Part shown: positions 11,617 through 21,800 of the stretch, one piece after another
How the letters are laid out: every line of letters starts with the position of its first letter
Position numbering within the stretch: the first letter of the stretch is position 1
NCBI GenBank assembly: GCA_030544215.1
Contig: JARZZO010000006.1
Span: forward strand, 51,746,501 to 51,810,500
Direction: 5' to 3'
DNA from: Zantedeschia hybrid cultivar
Taxonomy: Eukaryota > Streptophyta > Magnoliopsida > Alismatales > Araceae
Length of the DNA stretch: 64,000 nucleotides
Notes under the pieces: model-generated
The model's input: the letters and a program-made list of their open reading frames with translations, nothing else
The model's database searches: none
What the model was told of the DNA's origin: nothing
Position numbers and translations under genes: made by a program

Positions 11617-11980
11617 TCTTTCTAAGGTATTTTTCAACAACAATATCTTTTTTAATTAATGCACAACAAAATTTATTAGTTAGTTAGTTGTCTTTAATGT
11701 TTATTTTTTATGGATGTACATGAATTGCATTCGTTCTTATTGTACATCAATTGAATAATATGTATGTAATTTTTTCTGATTTTTTTTAATTTTTTCTGAT
11801 TTTTTCCTTATTTTTTTCTAATTTTTTCTATTTTTTCTGATTTTTTTTTTAAAAAAAATTTCCGGCCGAGTCGAACCGGCCGGACTGAGCCTGGATCGGC
11901 CGACTCGGCCGATCCAGATTGGCTCGGGTCGGGATCGCCGGGTCCCGATTCCCGGTCCCGACCCGAGCCGGAATTCCTTG
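11617..11980 (+). repeat. hAT copy 1 right subterminal region and end
   Basis: After the transposase stop there is a conserved AT-rich tail, then a run of TTTTTTCTGA-type units (about 11768-11850), then about 120 bases of CG-rich short palindromes (CGGCCGAGTCG, TCGGCCGA) ending in GGAATTCCTTG. The same order is found in hAT copies 2 and 3 and in the derivative at 55208-55883. In hAT elements such subterminal repeats are usual transposase-binding sites; that role here is inferred. Confidence 0.8.
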
Positions 11981-12155
11981 GAGAGAACTAATCTATCCAA
12001 CATTCTAGTTACATCAAATATTCCACTTACATTGTACATACTCTGATACTGTCATTTTTTTCACCCTGATAGTTGCTCTAATACCTACTCTTTCTGACAT
12101 GTGATTATTATTCTTACATTTTCAAAAAAATTGTCATCACCAAAAAGGAGGAGAT

Positions 12156-13966
12156 TGTTGGGCAGTTTTTCATGTCTTTATTTAATCCCCATGTTTTAGT
12201 GATAATATAAGATAAATGACTGAATTAATTAATTTTTCACTAACAGGTTCACTGCCTGAACACACTATGTTTTGGGACTTAGTCAATTTCAGCAACCCTT
12301 TGGTCCTTTCAATTAAAGGCTCGCTAGAACTTCAATTATGTCTCTATCCATTATTAGCATTATGTCTAATCAATTAACGATGTGTTTTCAGTATGCAATT
12401 AATTGCATGATTCAAATCAATTAATAGTGCAGTTATAGCTTCGATTAGCCGTTCTAAGTTAAATCGATTATGAAATATTCACTAATTTATTTAGAGACTA
12501 TTTTCAATTTCGATTATTTCTATCTGTCAAATCGATTAGCCTTACATTCCTGAATCGATTTATTGATCGTGATTTTAATCGATTTACATGTACTTTTGTA
12601 AATCGATTTACTGTCAGTTATTTATTCGATTGTCTGTTGTGCATAAATCAATTTGTTGCTTGACTATGACTTAAATTACTCTTATGTGTTTAATCAACTA
12701 TTTGTATACTTCTAATCATTTCTATGACTTTCTTTCGAATTAGATTATCCTACTCGATTACCAGCTTAATTATGCATCGATTATGCTTCGATTATGTGCT
12801 TTACTTGTAAATCAACTATATGTTCAGTTGCGCAGTGATTAACTGTGTCCTTCAGTTAGCGATTAATGCCTATCAGAGGAATTGATTATCAGACTTCTTT
12901 TATGATTGATCTAAGTGATCTTTCCTTTATATAATCAATTATCTAGATAAAGTCAACTGAATAGAACACTGTTTATCTTTCTAGTGCCGCCCAACAGATT
13001 ATGTGTGTACCTATCTGATCTGCTTTTGCAGATCTGCTGCCAGTAACCTACCCTCTGGACAGAATACCAGATGGAAACTTCTCATTTTTGGCAATTCAAC
13101 AGGGTTAGGTGAGATTCGCACGACGTAATTGGGAGACAAGGGGGACAGCATATAGAACCTTCCAGTTGAGAACGACTCATGTCTGCTCAAGCTCTCTTTA
13201 AATAAGACTGAAGCCTGGTTAATGTTAGACTTAATGAAGTTGACATTAGACCCAATAGAAGACCGTTATAGACAACAGATGAACGACTCCCCTCCATTGG
13301 ATTCAGATGATCTATAAATAAAGGCATCCAGTAGAAAAGAAGTAGACTACACTAGAGATAACTAAAGAAAATTTAAAATTTCAAGCACTCTTCTCTCTAC
13401 GCTACAAGTAGTCTTTTTCTTCGAAGAGAGAGTCCATGAGAAGAGCCTGAGAGGGACAGCTTCATTCCACTGTGCTACTACAAGCTCTCAGGCAATCTTC
13501 ATGTACAGAGATCAAGACTAGCTTCATTTATTTTCTTTTCTTCTGTCTTGATCTCTTTGTGCTTGAGTATATGGTACACATCAGCCTTTTGAGAGGCAAT
13601 CTATGTAATTTCTTTTACAATTTATCAGTGGTTCCTCTTCCTAGTTTAGAAGGGAAGACCGTGTGTGCAGGTGGTTGTTTTCCTCTTTTATGGATAGAAG
13701 AGAAGACCAACTGTATCTAGTGGTTGCTTGTAAAACCCGCACGGGGTTGGTACCGTGTGTAGCTTCTATGCTAGCAGAACACCTAAGAGGTTGCTTAGGG
13801 ACTGGATGTAGGTCTGGATAGAGGGAACTAATATAAACCTCTGCATTTTTTGTGTGTTTGCTCCTTACTTCTGCTTCCTGCGCATTACATTTCTCTTGCT
13901 TAGATTTTTTATTTTTGATAACCCATCCACCTCCGCCCCTCCGAGTTCTCCGTAGTCTAGGCAACA
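12156..13966 (+). repeat. Copia 3' LTR (1.8 kb)
   Basis: 1811-bp LTR with TGTTG...CAACA ends. The stretch at 12430-12960 is dense in ATCGATT-type words. A TATA box lies at 13313-13320, and the following transcribed part contains the copia-like GGTTGGTACCGTGTGTAG sequence. It is non-coding. Confidence 0.7.
13313..13320 (+). promoter_or_regulatory. TATA box of copia LTR
   Basis: TATAAATA about two thirds into the LTR, the expected place for a U3/R boundary promoter. Confidence 0.55.
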
Positions 13967-14799
13967 ATGTCAATTGTAGATTCAAATCCAACAATCTGAT
14001 GACTCAAATCCAATAGTCCTATCTTCGTAATCCCAACCGTAAGCTCAAATCCAACATTTTGATCTTAGTGATGTCGACTATAGACTTAAATCTAATGGTC
14101 TGACCTCAGCGATCGCAACTATGCTTCAAAAAGCTTCGATCGCATGGACATGACTGTTAACACAAATGTAATGATCCAATCACACTAATTGTGACCATAG
14201 ACACAAATTTTACGGTCCGATTACACAAATCAAGACTATGATTGCATGATTGATGATCTGAACATGATGAATGTGACCGTGATCACAAACTTTTTGTATT
14301 GGTCGTAGCAGTTATATATGTAATCATTCATGTAATGGTATGATCATGATAATCATATATATGTAATCATTCATGTAATAATACGTCATGATAATCAAAA
14401 TTACAATTATATGTGATGCCTCCATTTTAGCGAGCACTATTGTAATTTGTAGTATTCATAATTAATGAATGATCAGTTACTTTGTTACTCGTGTACCATT
14501 TATATTTATCAATTTTGCATGAATTTCATTTATCGCATGGTTAATTTCAGTATCACGTATAAGGAGTTAATCAAAAGTGTCCAGTAACTTCACTAGTGTA
14601 ATTAACATTGACTGAGGTCGATGGAGAGAGATTCAAATACAAATCCACACACTTGATTCAATATAATAACCGGGGCTCACCTTGAATTCCTAGACTTAAT
14701 CAACTCATCATTTATGAGTCGCAAATCAAACGGAATTTTCATATTAAAAAATATAAAATTCTTTTATATTTTTATCATTCCTATAGTTGGTTCTTTATC
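13967..14799. other. Intron DNA with old repeat pieces
   Basis: No coding potential. It contains degenerate repeats of the kind CAAATCCAATGGTC (about 13990-14300). The stretch at 14560-14760 resembles sequence near 54620-54760 (GTAATTAACATTGACTGAGG against GTAATTAACACTGACCGAAG), so it is part of a dispersed family. I infer that it lies in the WRAP73 intron that follows the exon at 15485. Confidence 0.45.
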
Positions 14800-15146
14800 C
14801 CATCAATTAGGCTATGAAGGGGGATTGGATAGTTTGGTGGCTAATCCTCCATGCCGCTCTTTGGACTAGAGAGAGAAATCATGCCCATCTTCAAGAAGAT
14901 GATGTATGTTCCAGATAGGGTGGTTTCTTGTATTTGCAATTGTTAAGGAATGGGATCAATTTTTGGGTATTGGACAATTGTAACAGTCCCCTTTTTCTAT
15001 TATCGGGGACTAGTTTTTCTTTCCTCACACCAATTTTGGTGTCTTTTGTATAGGTCTTTTGATGCCACTTACACTTTAAAACCTGTACATTCCTTTTCCA
15101 ATTAATACGATTTGTGGCACTATCCACTTTCGAAAGAAAAAAAAGG
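14800..15146 (+). mobile_element. Possible LINE 3' tail
   Basis: The sequence around 14815-14890 can be read as a Trp-rich segment with LWTRERNHAHLQ, reminiscent of the C-terminus of plant L1 reverse transcriptase proteins. It is followed by about 250 bases ending in an A-rich run at about 15131-15146. No intact frame remains and the target duplication is not identified, so this is a weak call. Confidence 0.3.
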
Positions 15147-15342
15147 AAGATAACAATTGGTAGGATCCAAATGTACTCAAAAACATCAATTAATTTGACA
15201 GACTTTTTAACCATGGTACTTTAGGTATAAATAAATTTCTAGATAAAAATATAAAAACAAATCTACAGGTGGCATTGACAAGTTAGAAATTAACATTCAT
15301 ATATCCCATGAATTCCATAAACAGTCAATAACATCTTATCAT

Positions 15343-15447
15343 TGTTTCCTTAAATGCAGCGGCACTAGACACATTTACTGTTTCCCTAAATGCAGCAGCA
15401 CTAGACACATTTACTGTTTCCTTAAATGCAGCAGCACTAGACACATC
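15343..15447. repeat. 36-bp tandem repeat, about 2.9 copies
   Basis: Units start at 15343, 15379 and 15415 (TGTTTCCTTAAATGCAGC...). They differ by one or two bases. The array lies just inside the intron after the WRAP73 exon ending at 15485. Confidence 0.88.
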
Positions 15448-15484
15448 TTACATAAAGTAATTTGCATGCAGTTCCAACACTCAC

Positions 15485-15557
15485 CAGGACAATTCCCTTG
15501 TATGCTGTCACTTAAAGACAAGTCAGACATGTCAAGTTGCAAAGGCTCGTCTACCTC
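15485..15557 (-). CDS. WRAP73: WRAP73/WDR8-like WD40 protein, exon C
   Basis: 73-bp exon of the WRAP73 gene (minus strand). It translates as EVDEPLQLDMSDLSLSDS and on to QGNCP, closely matching the linker after the central WD repeats of plant WRAP73. The acceptor is TCTCCTAG before 15557 and the donor is GTGAGT after 15485. The exon enters in phase 0 and leaves one base of the next codon. It is separated from exon B by an ordinary 84-bp intron. The next coding segment (the C-terminal WD repeats) is not found anywhere to the left in this window. Confidence 0.85.
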
Positions 15558-15641
15558 CTAGGAGAATGGAAAGGGAAAAGTTCAGGAAGAATGCTAAAAT
15601 GGTACATTTGAAACAAACTAAAAAAGTGACGAGATATTTAC

Positions 15642-15863
15642 CTTGAAAATGGCAGCATTGCAAGGGCCACGAACAGTGGAAACATGCATAAATTCAGCAA
15701 ATATCTTCCAAGTGAGATGGTTCAATGCTCGTAACATTTGGTCATAGCTGCCAACTGCTAGAAACTGGCCACACGGAGACCATGCAACAGTTTTTACACC
15801 TAACCCACTTTCATATGCAGTGTATTTAAAGAGGCACCTTCCATCGGGAGAATAAATGAGCGC
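15642..15863 (-). CDS. WRAP73: WRAP73/WDR8-like WD40 protein, exon B
   Basis: 222-bp exon coding 74 residues with no break, from ALIYSPDGRCLFKY to CNAAIFK. It contains a WD40 unit (GVKTVAWSPCGQFLAVGSYDQMLRALNH). The acceptor is ACTATCCAG before 15863 and the donor is GTAAATATC after 15642. Both junctions are phase 0. WRAP73 (WDR8) is a beta-propeller partner of MSD1/SSX2IP at microtubule-nucleating centres; in plants the MSD1-WDR8 pair acts with gamma-tubulin complexes on cortical microtubules. That role is taken from family knowledge. The exon is highly conserved, which argues for a live gene despite the transposon load around it. Confidence 0.93.
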
Positions 15864-17085
15864 CTGGATAGTGAGCAAAGTACATAAATGATCATCTACA
15901 AAATACGGGACAGCTAACTATCTTGCTTACACAACATTTGCTCTGAAATCAATGAGTGCTGTTGTTTAACCTGCGGTTATGCTTTTGAGAGGTAATACGA
16001 ATATGTCACGATTACCCATATAGACATACTGCACATGTACAAACAACATATACATCCCTGGATAGTTCCCACCCTCCCTTTTATTTTGGACCAAATGTGG
16101 TACCAACAATCAGAAATACTGGTAAAGATTATTATATGATGCCAATACAATTATTGTCAAAGAGCTAAACAGGAAAAACAAATAGTTTGACCCTGTCAAT
16201 AACAGCTTTAGTTTCACTGGCCATTTGATTTGCTGCAGTTGTTTTACCCATAATTGTGCTGTATTATTCCAAATAGTGCTTAGTAGGGATGAATGTCATA
16301 TGTAAATTAATAGTTGATTCTCTGTTCCTCTTGTGCCCCTTGTCAAACTAGGTGTGCCTATTATGGTAGTCAAAAATGAGTAACTGACTACCATCTCCTC
16401 CCTCTTTGACTTGAAATCATCCCTCGTGGAGCCCTCGTGGGCACCAAATAGTAGGACAAAATCAAGAGAAGAGGAGAGATCAACTAACTGCAAACAAACA
16501 AATTACTAAAGGTGAAGGAACACAAGGATGTAAAGTATTCTGAAGTTGAATTTGACTTCTTTTATTTCTGAAGAGGTCTTAGAAGCACACAATGAAAAAC
16601 TAACCTCTTTCTAGAGCTGGCCACCCCAGTCCACCTCCCATGAGCTGGTGCAGTAGTGAGACATTCAAGTGAAGGAGCTTCCTCACCGAGAGGCCTTAGT
16701 AGGAGGCAAATTTAAGTAGACTTCCAGATTTCACCTGTTCCAAGCCCAGCCATTCCCAAGCCGGGATAAGAAAGGAGGGTGTGTTTCATAGTTGCGAAGG
16801 TAATAAAAGGATCTTCAAAGCATTGGTTTATGTCTTTGGTTTGTAAATAGCCCTTAAAGGAGAGGGCTCCTTCATAGGAGATGAAAAAGCTTATCCAAAG
16901 ACCATACCAACCGCAACAATAGGTATATACCTTTGATTCCAATTCGAAGTTCCAACATCACTTAACTCTTTTATTCTACATGTTAAGATTTTTCTGGATT
17001 TTATTGACAAGCCAAAGTTGGAAGCATACGCACAATATGTCAATGACAGCAAATTAAGAGCCCTGTACTCACTCGTGACCCTTTT
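15864..17085. other. Intron sequence without recognisable genes or repeats
   Basis: About 1.2 kb of AT-rich, apparently single-copy DNA next to the WRAP73 exon. Short frames here show no family signature. Confidence 0.5.
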
Positions 17086-17399
17086 TGTAGAGGCCCAAAG
17101 TGCTAGTCCCTTAAATGGGTAACGTACCTAAACCTCTGTAGATAGAAATAGGTCTTTTCTGAGGTTTCTTCTGTAATTACTGTTGTCTTCTCCTTTTTAC
17201 CCTTGTGACTAATATGTAGTATAGTCAAACTAGGGGCTGTTTAGACCTTTCATATGTTGTTGTTTTTCTGCCCTATTGGGGTATAAATAACATCTGTAGG
17301 GGATGGTCTGATGTTCTGGCCAATTCTCTATTTTTTTGGTCCCAACACTTCCATGGCCATGTTTCTCTCCCTCTCATCTCTTCCATCGTTTTTTCTACA
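17086..17399 (+). repeat. Copia 5' LTR, 314 bp
   Basis: Begins TGTAGA and ends TCTACA, a perfect 6-bp inverted pair, directly before the primer site. A TATA box TATAAATA lies at 17282-17289. The left boundary is inferred from this pairing because no second LTR is available for comparison. Confidence 0.65.
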
Positions 17400-17411
17400 T
17401 GGTATCAGAGC
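17400..17411 (+). other. Primer binding site for tRNA-iMet (copia)
   Basis: TGGTATCAGAGC directly after the LTR end. Confidence 0.9.
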
Positions 17412-17780
17412 AGGAGAAGCAACCGAGGAGGTGAGCGTCATCGGTTTGAGTGCCCTAAGCCATCCAGTGCCTTATTTAGGGTTTCCTTTTGGTGCAGACA
17501 GAGGAAAGACACTTGATTGGGACTGACAGACCTCTCATCTCCCTCTTCCAGCAGCAGAAGCCATCGGAGGGACCTCCTTCATCCTACGGTTGCTCTACAA
17601 GGCCACTACCATCATCATTTGCCATGCCAGTCCCCCCTTCTCTCTGTCCGGTGCCCTGTTCTAGGGTTTCCTTAGACGAACAGAAAAGGGGCTGTTGGTT
17701 AGGACTGTCCGGTCTCATCCTTCCTCTCTCCGTTGCTAGTGGTCTATTGAGCAGTCTCCCTCATCCGGCTGTTTACTGTC

Positions 17781-20700
17781 ATGTCTTCCTCAACCAGTGA
17801 CACCACCACGACACCCGGGATGGATGCAATGGAGGCATGTTCTCTGTTGTTGAAGCCATCAGGCAGCACCACGACTGAAAGCATGTCTCTACAGATGACC
17901 ATCGGAAAGTTAACGGAGACGAATACATGCTATGGTCTGTTGCCGCTCAGATATTTCTTGGCGGATGAGGCGAGACTAGGTATATTACTGGGAAAACCAA
18001 AGCACTTGATGTCGATGATCCCACTTATGCCAAGTGGGACCTGGAGAACAATCTTGTGATGGGTTGGATCTCGAACCCTATGAGCCATAAGATCCAACAG
18101 TTGATTATGATGAAGCCGACTGTTCAGACAATGTGAGAGCTTCTTGAGCAGATGTATGGGCACCGTCAAGAAGTCTCCCGCATATATCAAGTGACTGCTG
18201 ATATGCAAGAGATGAAGCAAGGAAGCATTTGTATCACAACCCACTTCAACCACCTAAAGAGTAAGTGGGAGGAACTTGACTATTATTATGTGTACCAGTG
18301 GAGTTGTATAACTGACCAGCAGCAATATCTTCAACATATCCAACAAAATCGCATCTTTAAATTTCTTGCTGGCCTAAACTCTGATTATGAGTCGCTGCGT
18401 GGACAAATACTCAGTACAGAGCCACTTCCTTCTTTAGAACAAGTCTACTATAAGGTTCTAAATGAGGAGGGCGTCGAAAGGCCATGAATGGTGGCAACAT
18501 GTATGTTGTTTCTCGCGATTTGGGGGAGTATTTAGCGCTGGTCAACAGCATCATAAATCCCGAAAACGGTGATCAACCTTCTAGAAAAGAGAAAACTAAA
18601 CCTCCCAGACATTGCACGCACTGTAGGAAGGATAATCATATTGTAGAGAAGTGGTGGGATCTCTATCCAAATAAGAAGCCTTTGAAGTTCAAGAAAGGTG
18701 GGCAGACTGCAAAAGGCAATATTGCTATAACCCATTGAAAATTCTACCCTAGATGGCATCTCTCCTACCTATCAGGAATCTGCTGTATCTTCTGTTCATA
18801 TTGGTTGCTATAACAAATTTTTCACTGCTGGGATTTTCTACACCTTCCACTTCAGGTACTTCGGGGGCGGCCCTAAGTGTCACCTCCAGTTCTCCCTGCA
18901 CTTCATGGGTCATTGATTCAGGGACCATGGATCATATGACAGGTATTCTTACTTACTTTTCCATCTATTCTTTGAGTTCTGGATGATGTAAGGTTACCAT
19001 CATGGTACCCGTGCCACTATGGCAGGGAAGGGAACGGTAACATTAAGTAGTGGTCTCATCTTGCCATCAGTTCTTCATGTTCCCACTTCACTAATAAATC
19101 TCCTTTATGTGAGTAGTCTTACCAAGTCTTTAAATTGTTTTGTGACCTTTCTTCCTACTTATTGTGTTTCTCAGGACATGCGAACCTCGTAAAGCGGGTG
19201 GTCTCTATCATCTTGAGCCTGGTGGGAGTGTTGCATTCCAGTCTAGTGTCAATGGTGACATGAGTCAGAAAATAAAGGCAGTCTAGTTGTAGCATAGTCG
19301 TTTAGGTCATTAGTCTTTTAGGTCATTTAGAGTTCTTTTTCCTGATCGTTTTCAGTCTATAAGCATTGAGTCTTTACTATGCCACACCTGTCAACTCGCT
19401 AAACATTGTAGAACAACATTCTAATATTCAATGAATAAAAGTTATGTTCCTTTCCAACTTGTTCATTCTGATGTTTGGGAACCATCCCATGTGCCTTATG
19501 TTTTTTATCATCGTTACTTCATTAATTTTATTGATGATTTTTCTCATTATTGTTGGATTTATCTGATGAGGTCCCATGAAGAGGTTCCATGGATTGTCCA
19601 AGTGTTCTGTAGAATGGTTCAAACTCAATTCGAGCGGTCTGTGAAAATTTTCAGGTCTGATAATGTAAGAGAATACTTTGAGAAGTCTCTCAATATTTTT
19701 ATAAAAGATGAGGGCATTATTTATAAATCCGCTTGTTCCTACACTCCACAACAAAATGGAGTAGCTAGAAGAAAAAATCGTCATATATTGGAGACTTCTC
19801 CGGCACGTCTCTTGCAACATAATTTCCCAAACAATTCTGGGCTGATGTTGTGTTGACTGCTTCGTATATTATTAATCGCATGCCATCTTGGATACTTGAA
19901 AATATGTCCCTTCTACGGATGTTGTGCCTCGGACACTCTCTTTTTCCCCTTGTTCCTTGCGTGTTTGGGTGTCTTTGTTTCATTTATTGCCTTTGGTCCA
20001 GGCACTAACAAGTTGGACCCTGGAGCCGTTCGTGGCATCTTATTGGGGTATTCTCCTACTCAAAATGGGTATAAGTGCTTTGAGACCCCAACAGATAAGA
20101 GATATGTATGTACTTAAGGATGTCACATTCTTTGAAAATGAATCATATTTTCACTCCCATACATCTCTTCGTGAGGAGATTGTTTATGCTCCTCCGTTAC
20201 CTATTCATGTGTCTGGAGTGAAATAGTAGCACTACATCTGGATCTGCTGGTGAAAAGGTTCCATGTGTGCCTATTGATAAGACAAGACCACAAGTTCTCA
20301 CTTAATCTCGTCATACCTGGCAAAAGAGGAGACTCCCCGTGGATGCACCATCCCATGAAGCTGCTGAAGTTCCAGGTTCCAATGCTGGCCCTTCCATCAT
20401 CTCTTAGCCTGATCTTGAGCTTCCTAGTGCTGTTCGGAAAGGTACTAGATCGTGTATTCGCCATTCCATTAGTAACTTTGTTTCTTGTTCTCGTCTTTTG
20501 CACCCTCCTATTATTCTTTCCTGTCTGCCATCTCTTCATATCATATTCCTAAGTCTTATTATGAAGCTGTGAAAGATCCAAAATGTGTGGCTGCTATGAA
20601 CGAAGAAATGTGTGCCCACAATAAAAATGGCACTTAGGAGTTAGTAGATCTGCCAAAAGGAAAGAGTTTGGTCAGTTCTCGATGGGCGTACACTATCAAG

Positions 20701-21790
20701 TATAACTCTAATAGTACTGTGCAGGGGTACAAGCACAAACTAGTAGCGAAGGGCTTCACATAGATATATGGTGTTGATTATTTGGAGACATTTGCTCCGG
20801 TTGCAAAAATGAAGTCTATGCGGGTCCTTTCATCACTTCTTGTCTAGTTTAGTTGGGAGCTTCATCAGCTGGATGTAAAAAATGCATTTCTTAAAGGAGA
20901 CTTGCATGAAGAAGTTTATATGCAGCCCCCTCGTCAGTTTGATGCCAGGGAGACAGTGTGCAAGCTAAAAAAGGCCTTATATGGTCTCAAACAATCTCTT
21001 CACGCTTGGTTTTCTCGCCTTTGGACAGCCATGAGTCATTTTGGTTATGTTCAAGGCAATTCTGATCACACAATGTTAAAAAATGGACTAATGGGCAGCT
21101 TGTTGCGCTTATTGTTTATGTTGATGATATGATTATTACAGGTAATCACAAGGAGGAAATCAAAAGACTAAAGACTAATCTCACTAAAGAATTCAAAGTC
21201 AAAGATCTGGGTGAACTGATATAATTCCTTGGTATTGAGGTGGCTAAATCTTAAGGTGGTATTTATATTTGTCAACGAAAGGATACTTTGGACCTGTTAA
21301 AGGAGATTGGAAAGTTGGGTTGTCAGCCTGCTCATACTCCTATTGAACCCAATCATGGTTTGTCTAACTCTCCAGGAGAATTGTTATATGAGTATGTATC
21401 AGCATTTGGTTGGGAGATTGATTTATTTATCACTTACACGGACTGACATTAGTTATGCAGTTAGTGTTGTGAGTTAATTTATGTATGCTTCTCAAGTTCC
21501 TCATATGAAAGTTGTGGAGTGCATTCTACACTATGTCATGTCATGTCCGGATAAAAGGATGTATTCAAAGTCTTCACATTTGAATATTGAAGGTCATTCT
21601 GATGCTGATTGGCCAAGTTCTCGTGATGACAAACAATCAACTAATGGTTATTACACGTTCCTTTGTGGGAACTTGGTGGCTTGGCAGCGTAAAAAGTAAA
21701 TTGTATGTGCCCGATCCAGTGCTGAAGTTGAGTATTGAGCGATAGCTCATACTCTCTCTGAGATGTTGTGCCTTGAACTTTTCTTATAAG
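17781..21790 (+). pseudogene. Copia gag-pol polyprotein, broken
   Basis: Gag starts at about 17781 (MSSSTSDTTTT) and continues with frameshifts through LKSKWEELDYY to about 18480. A zinc knuckle CTHCRKDNH...KWW (about 18610-18660) has Trp where the last Cys should be. Protease shows the DSG active site (SWVIDSG, about 18910). The integrase core (19431-19856) has VHSDVWEP and FRSDNVREYF. Reverse transcriptase (about 20550-21230) has the YVDDM catalytic box near 21118 but is shifted and has stops. RNase H is recognisable at 21481-21780 (GHSDADWPSS). Many in-frame stops make it inactive. Confidence 0.88.
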
Positions 21791-21800
21791 ACGGGTGTTC

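Larger units (their letters stand above)
1..11980 (+). mobile_element. hAT DNA transposon copy 1, left end outside window
   Basis: Autonomous-type hAT element read on the plus strand. Its order is a GC-rich 5' end with a CT microsatellite, a 5' leader intron holding 153-bp tandem repeats, transposase exons, T-rich subterminal repeats, and a CG-rich right end finishing in GGAATTCCTTG at 11980. The same right end is seen in the copies at 26160-31138 and 55208-55883. The left terminal repeat lies off the window, so the 8-bp target duplication cannot be checked; the first 8 bases after the right end are GAGAGAAC. A 7.1 kb retrotransposon (1123-8199) sits in the first coding exon. The element itself interrupts a copia retrotransposon whose 3' end follows at 11981. 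Confidence 0.85.
11981..13966 (+). mobile_element. Copia-type retrotransposon: 3' end of interior and 3' LTR
   Basis: Interior DNA at 11981-12155 ends in the purine-rich CACCAAAAAGGAGGAGAT, a form typical of plant copia elements, followed by an LTR starting TGTTGGGC at 12156 and ending GGCAACA at 13966. The ends form a TGTTG/CAACA inverted repeat. hAT copy 1 is inserted in the interior, so the rest of the element lies left of the window. No coding sequence of this element remains here. Confidence 0.72.
17086..21800 (+). mobile_element. Ty1/copia retrotransposon, 5' LTR to RNase H, decayed
   Basis: The element starts with a short LTR (17086-17399), a tRNA-iMet primer site and gag-pol in copia order. 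It is cut at 21801, near the end of the RNase H domain, by the TR-GAG-B LTR. The remaining 3' end and 3' LTR are not found to the right, so either they were lost or they lie in a rearranged part of the nest. Five bases before the LTR are CTTTT; the matching duplicate cannot be tested. Confidence 0.85.

Noticed and set aside
11093..11659. Met-rich frame overlapping the hAT tail, and a His-rich frame on the other strand
   Set aside because: Both are other-frame readings of the GAT repeat that codes poly-Asp in the real frame.
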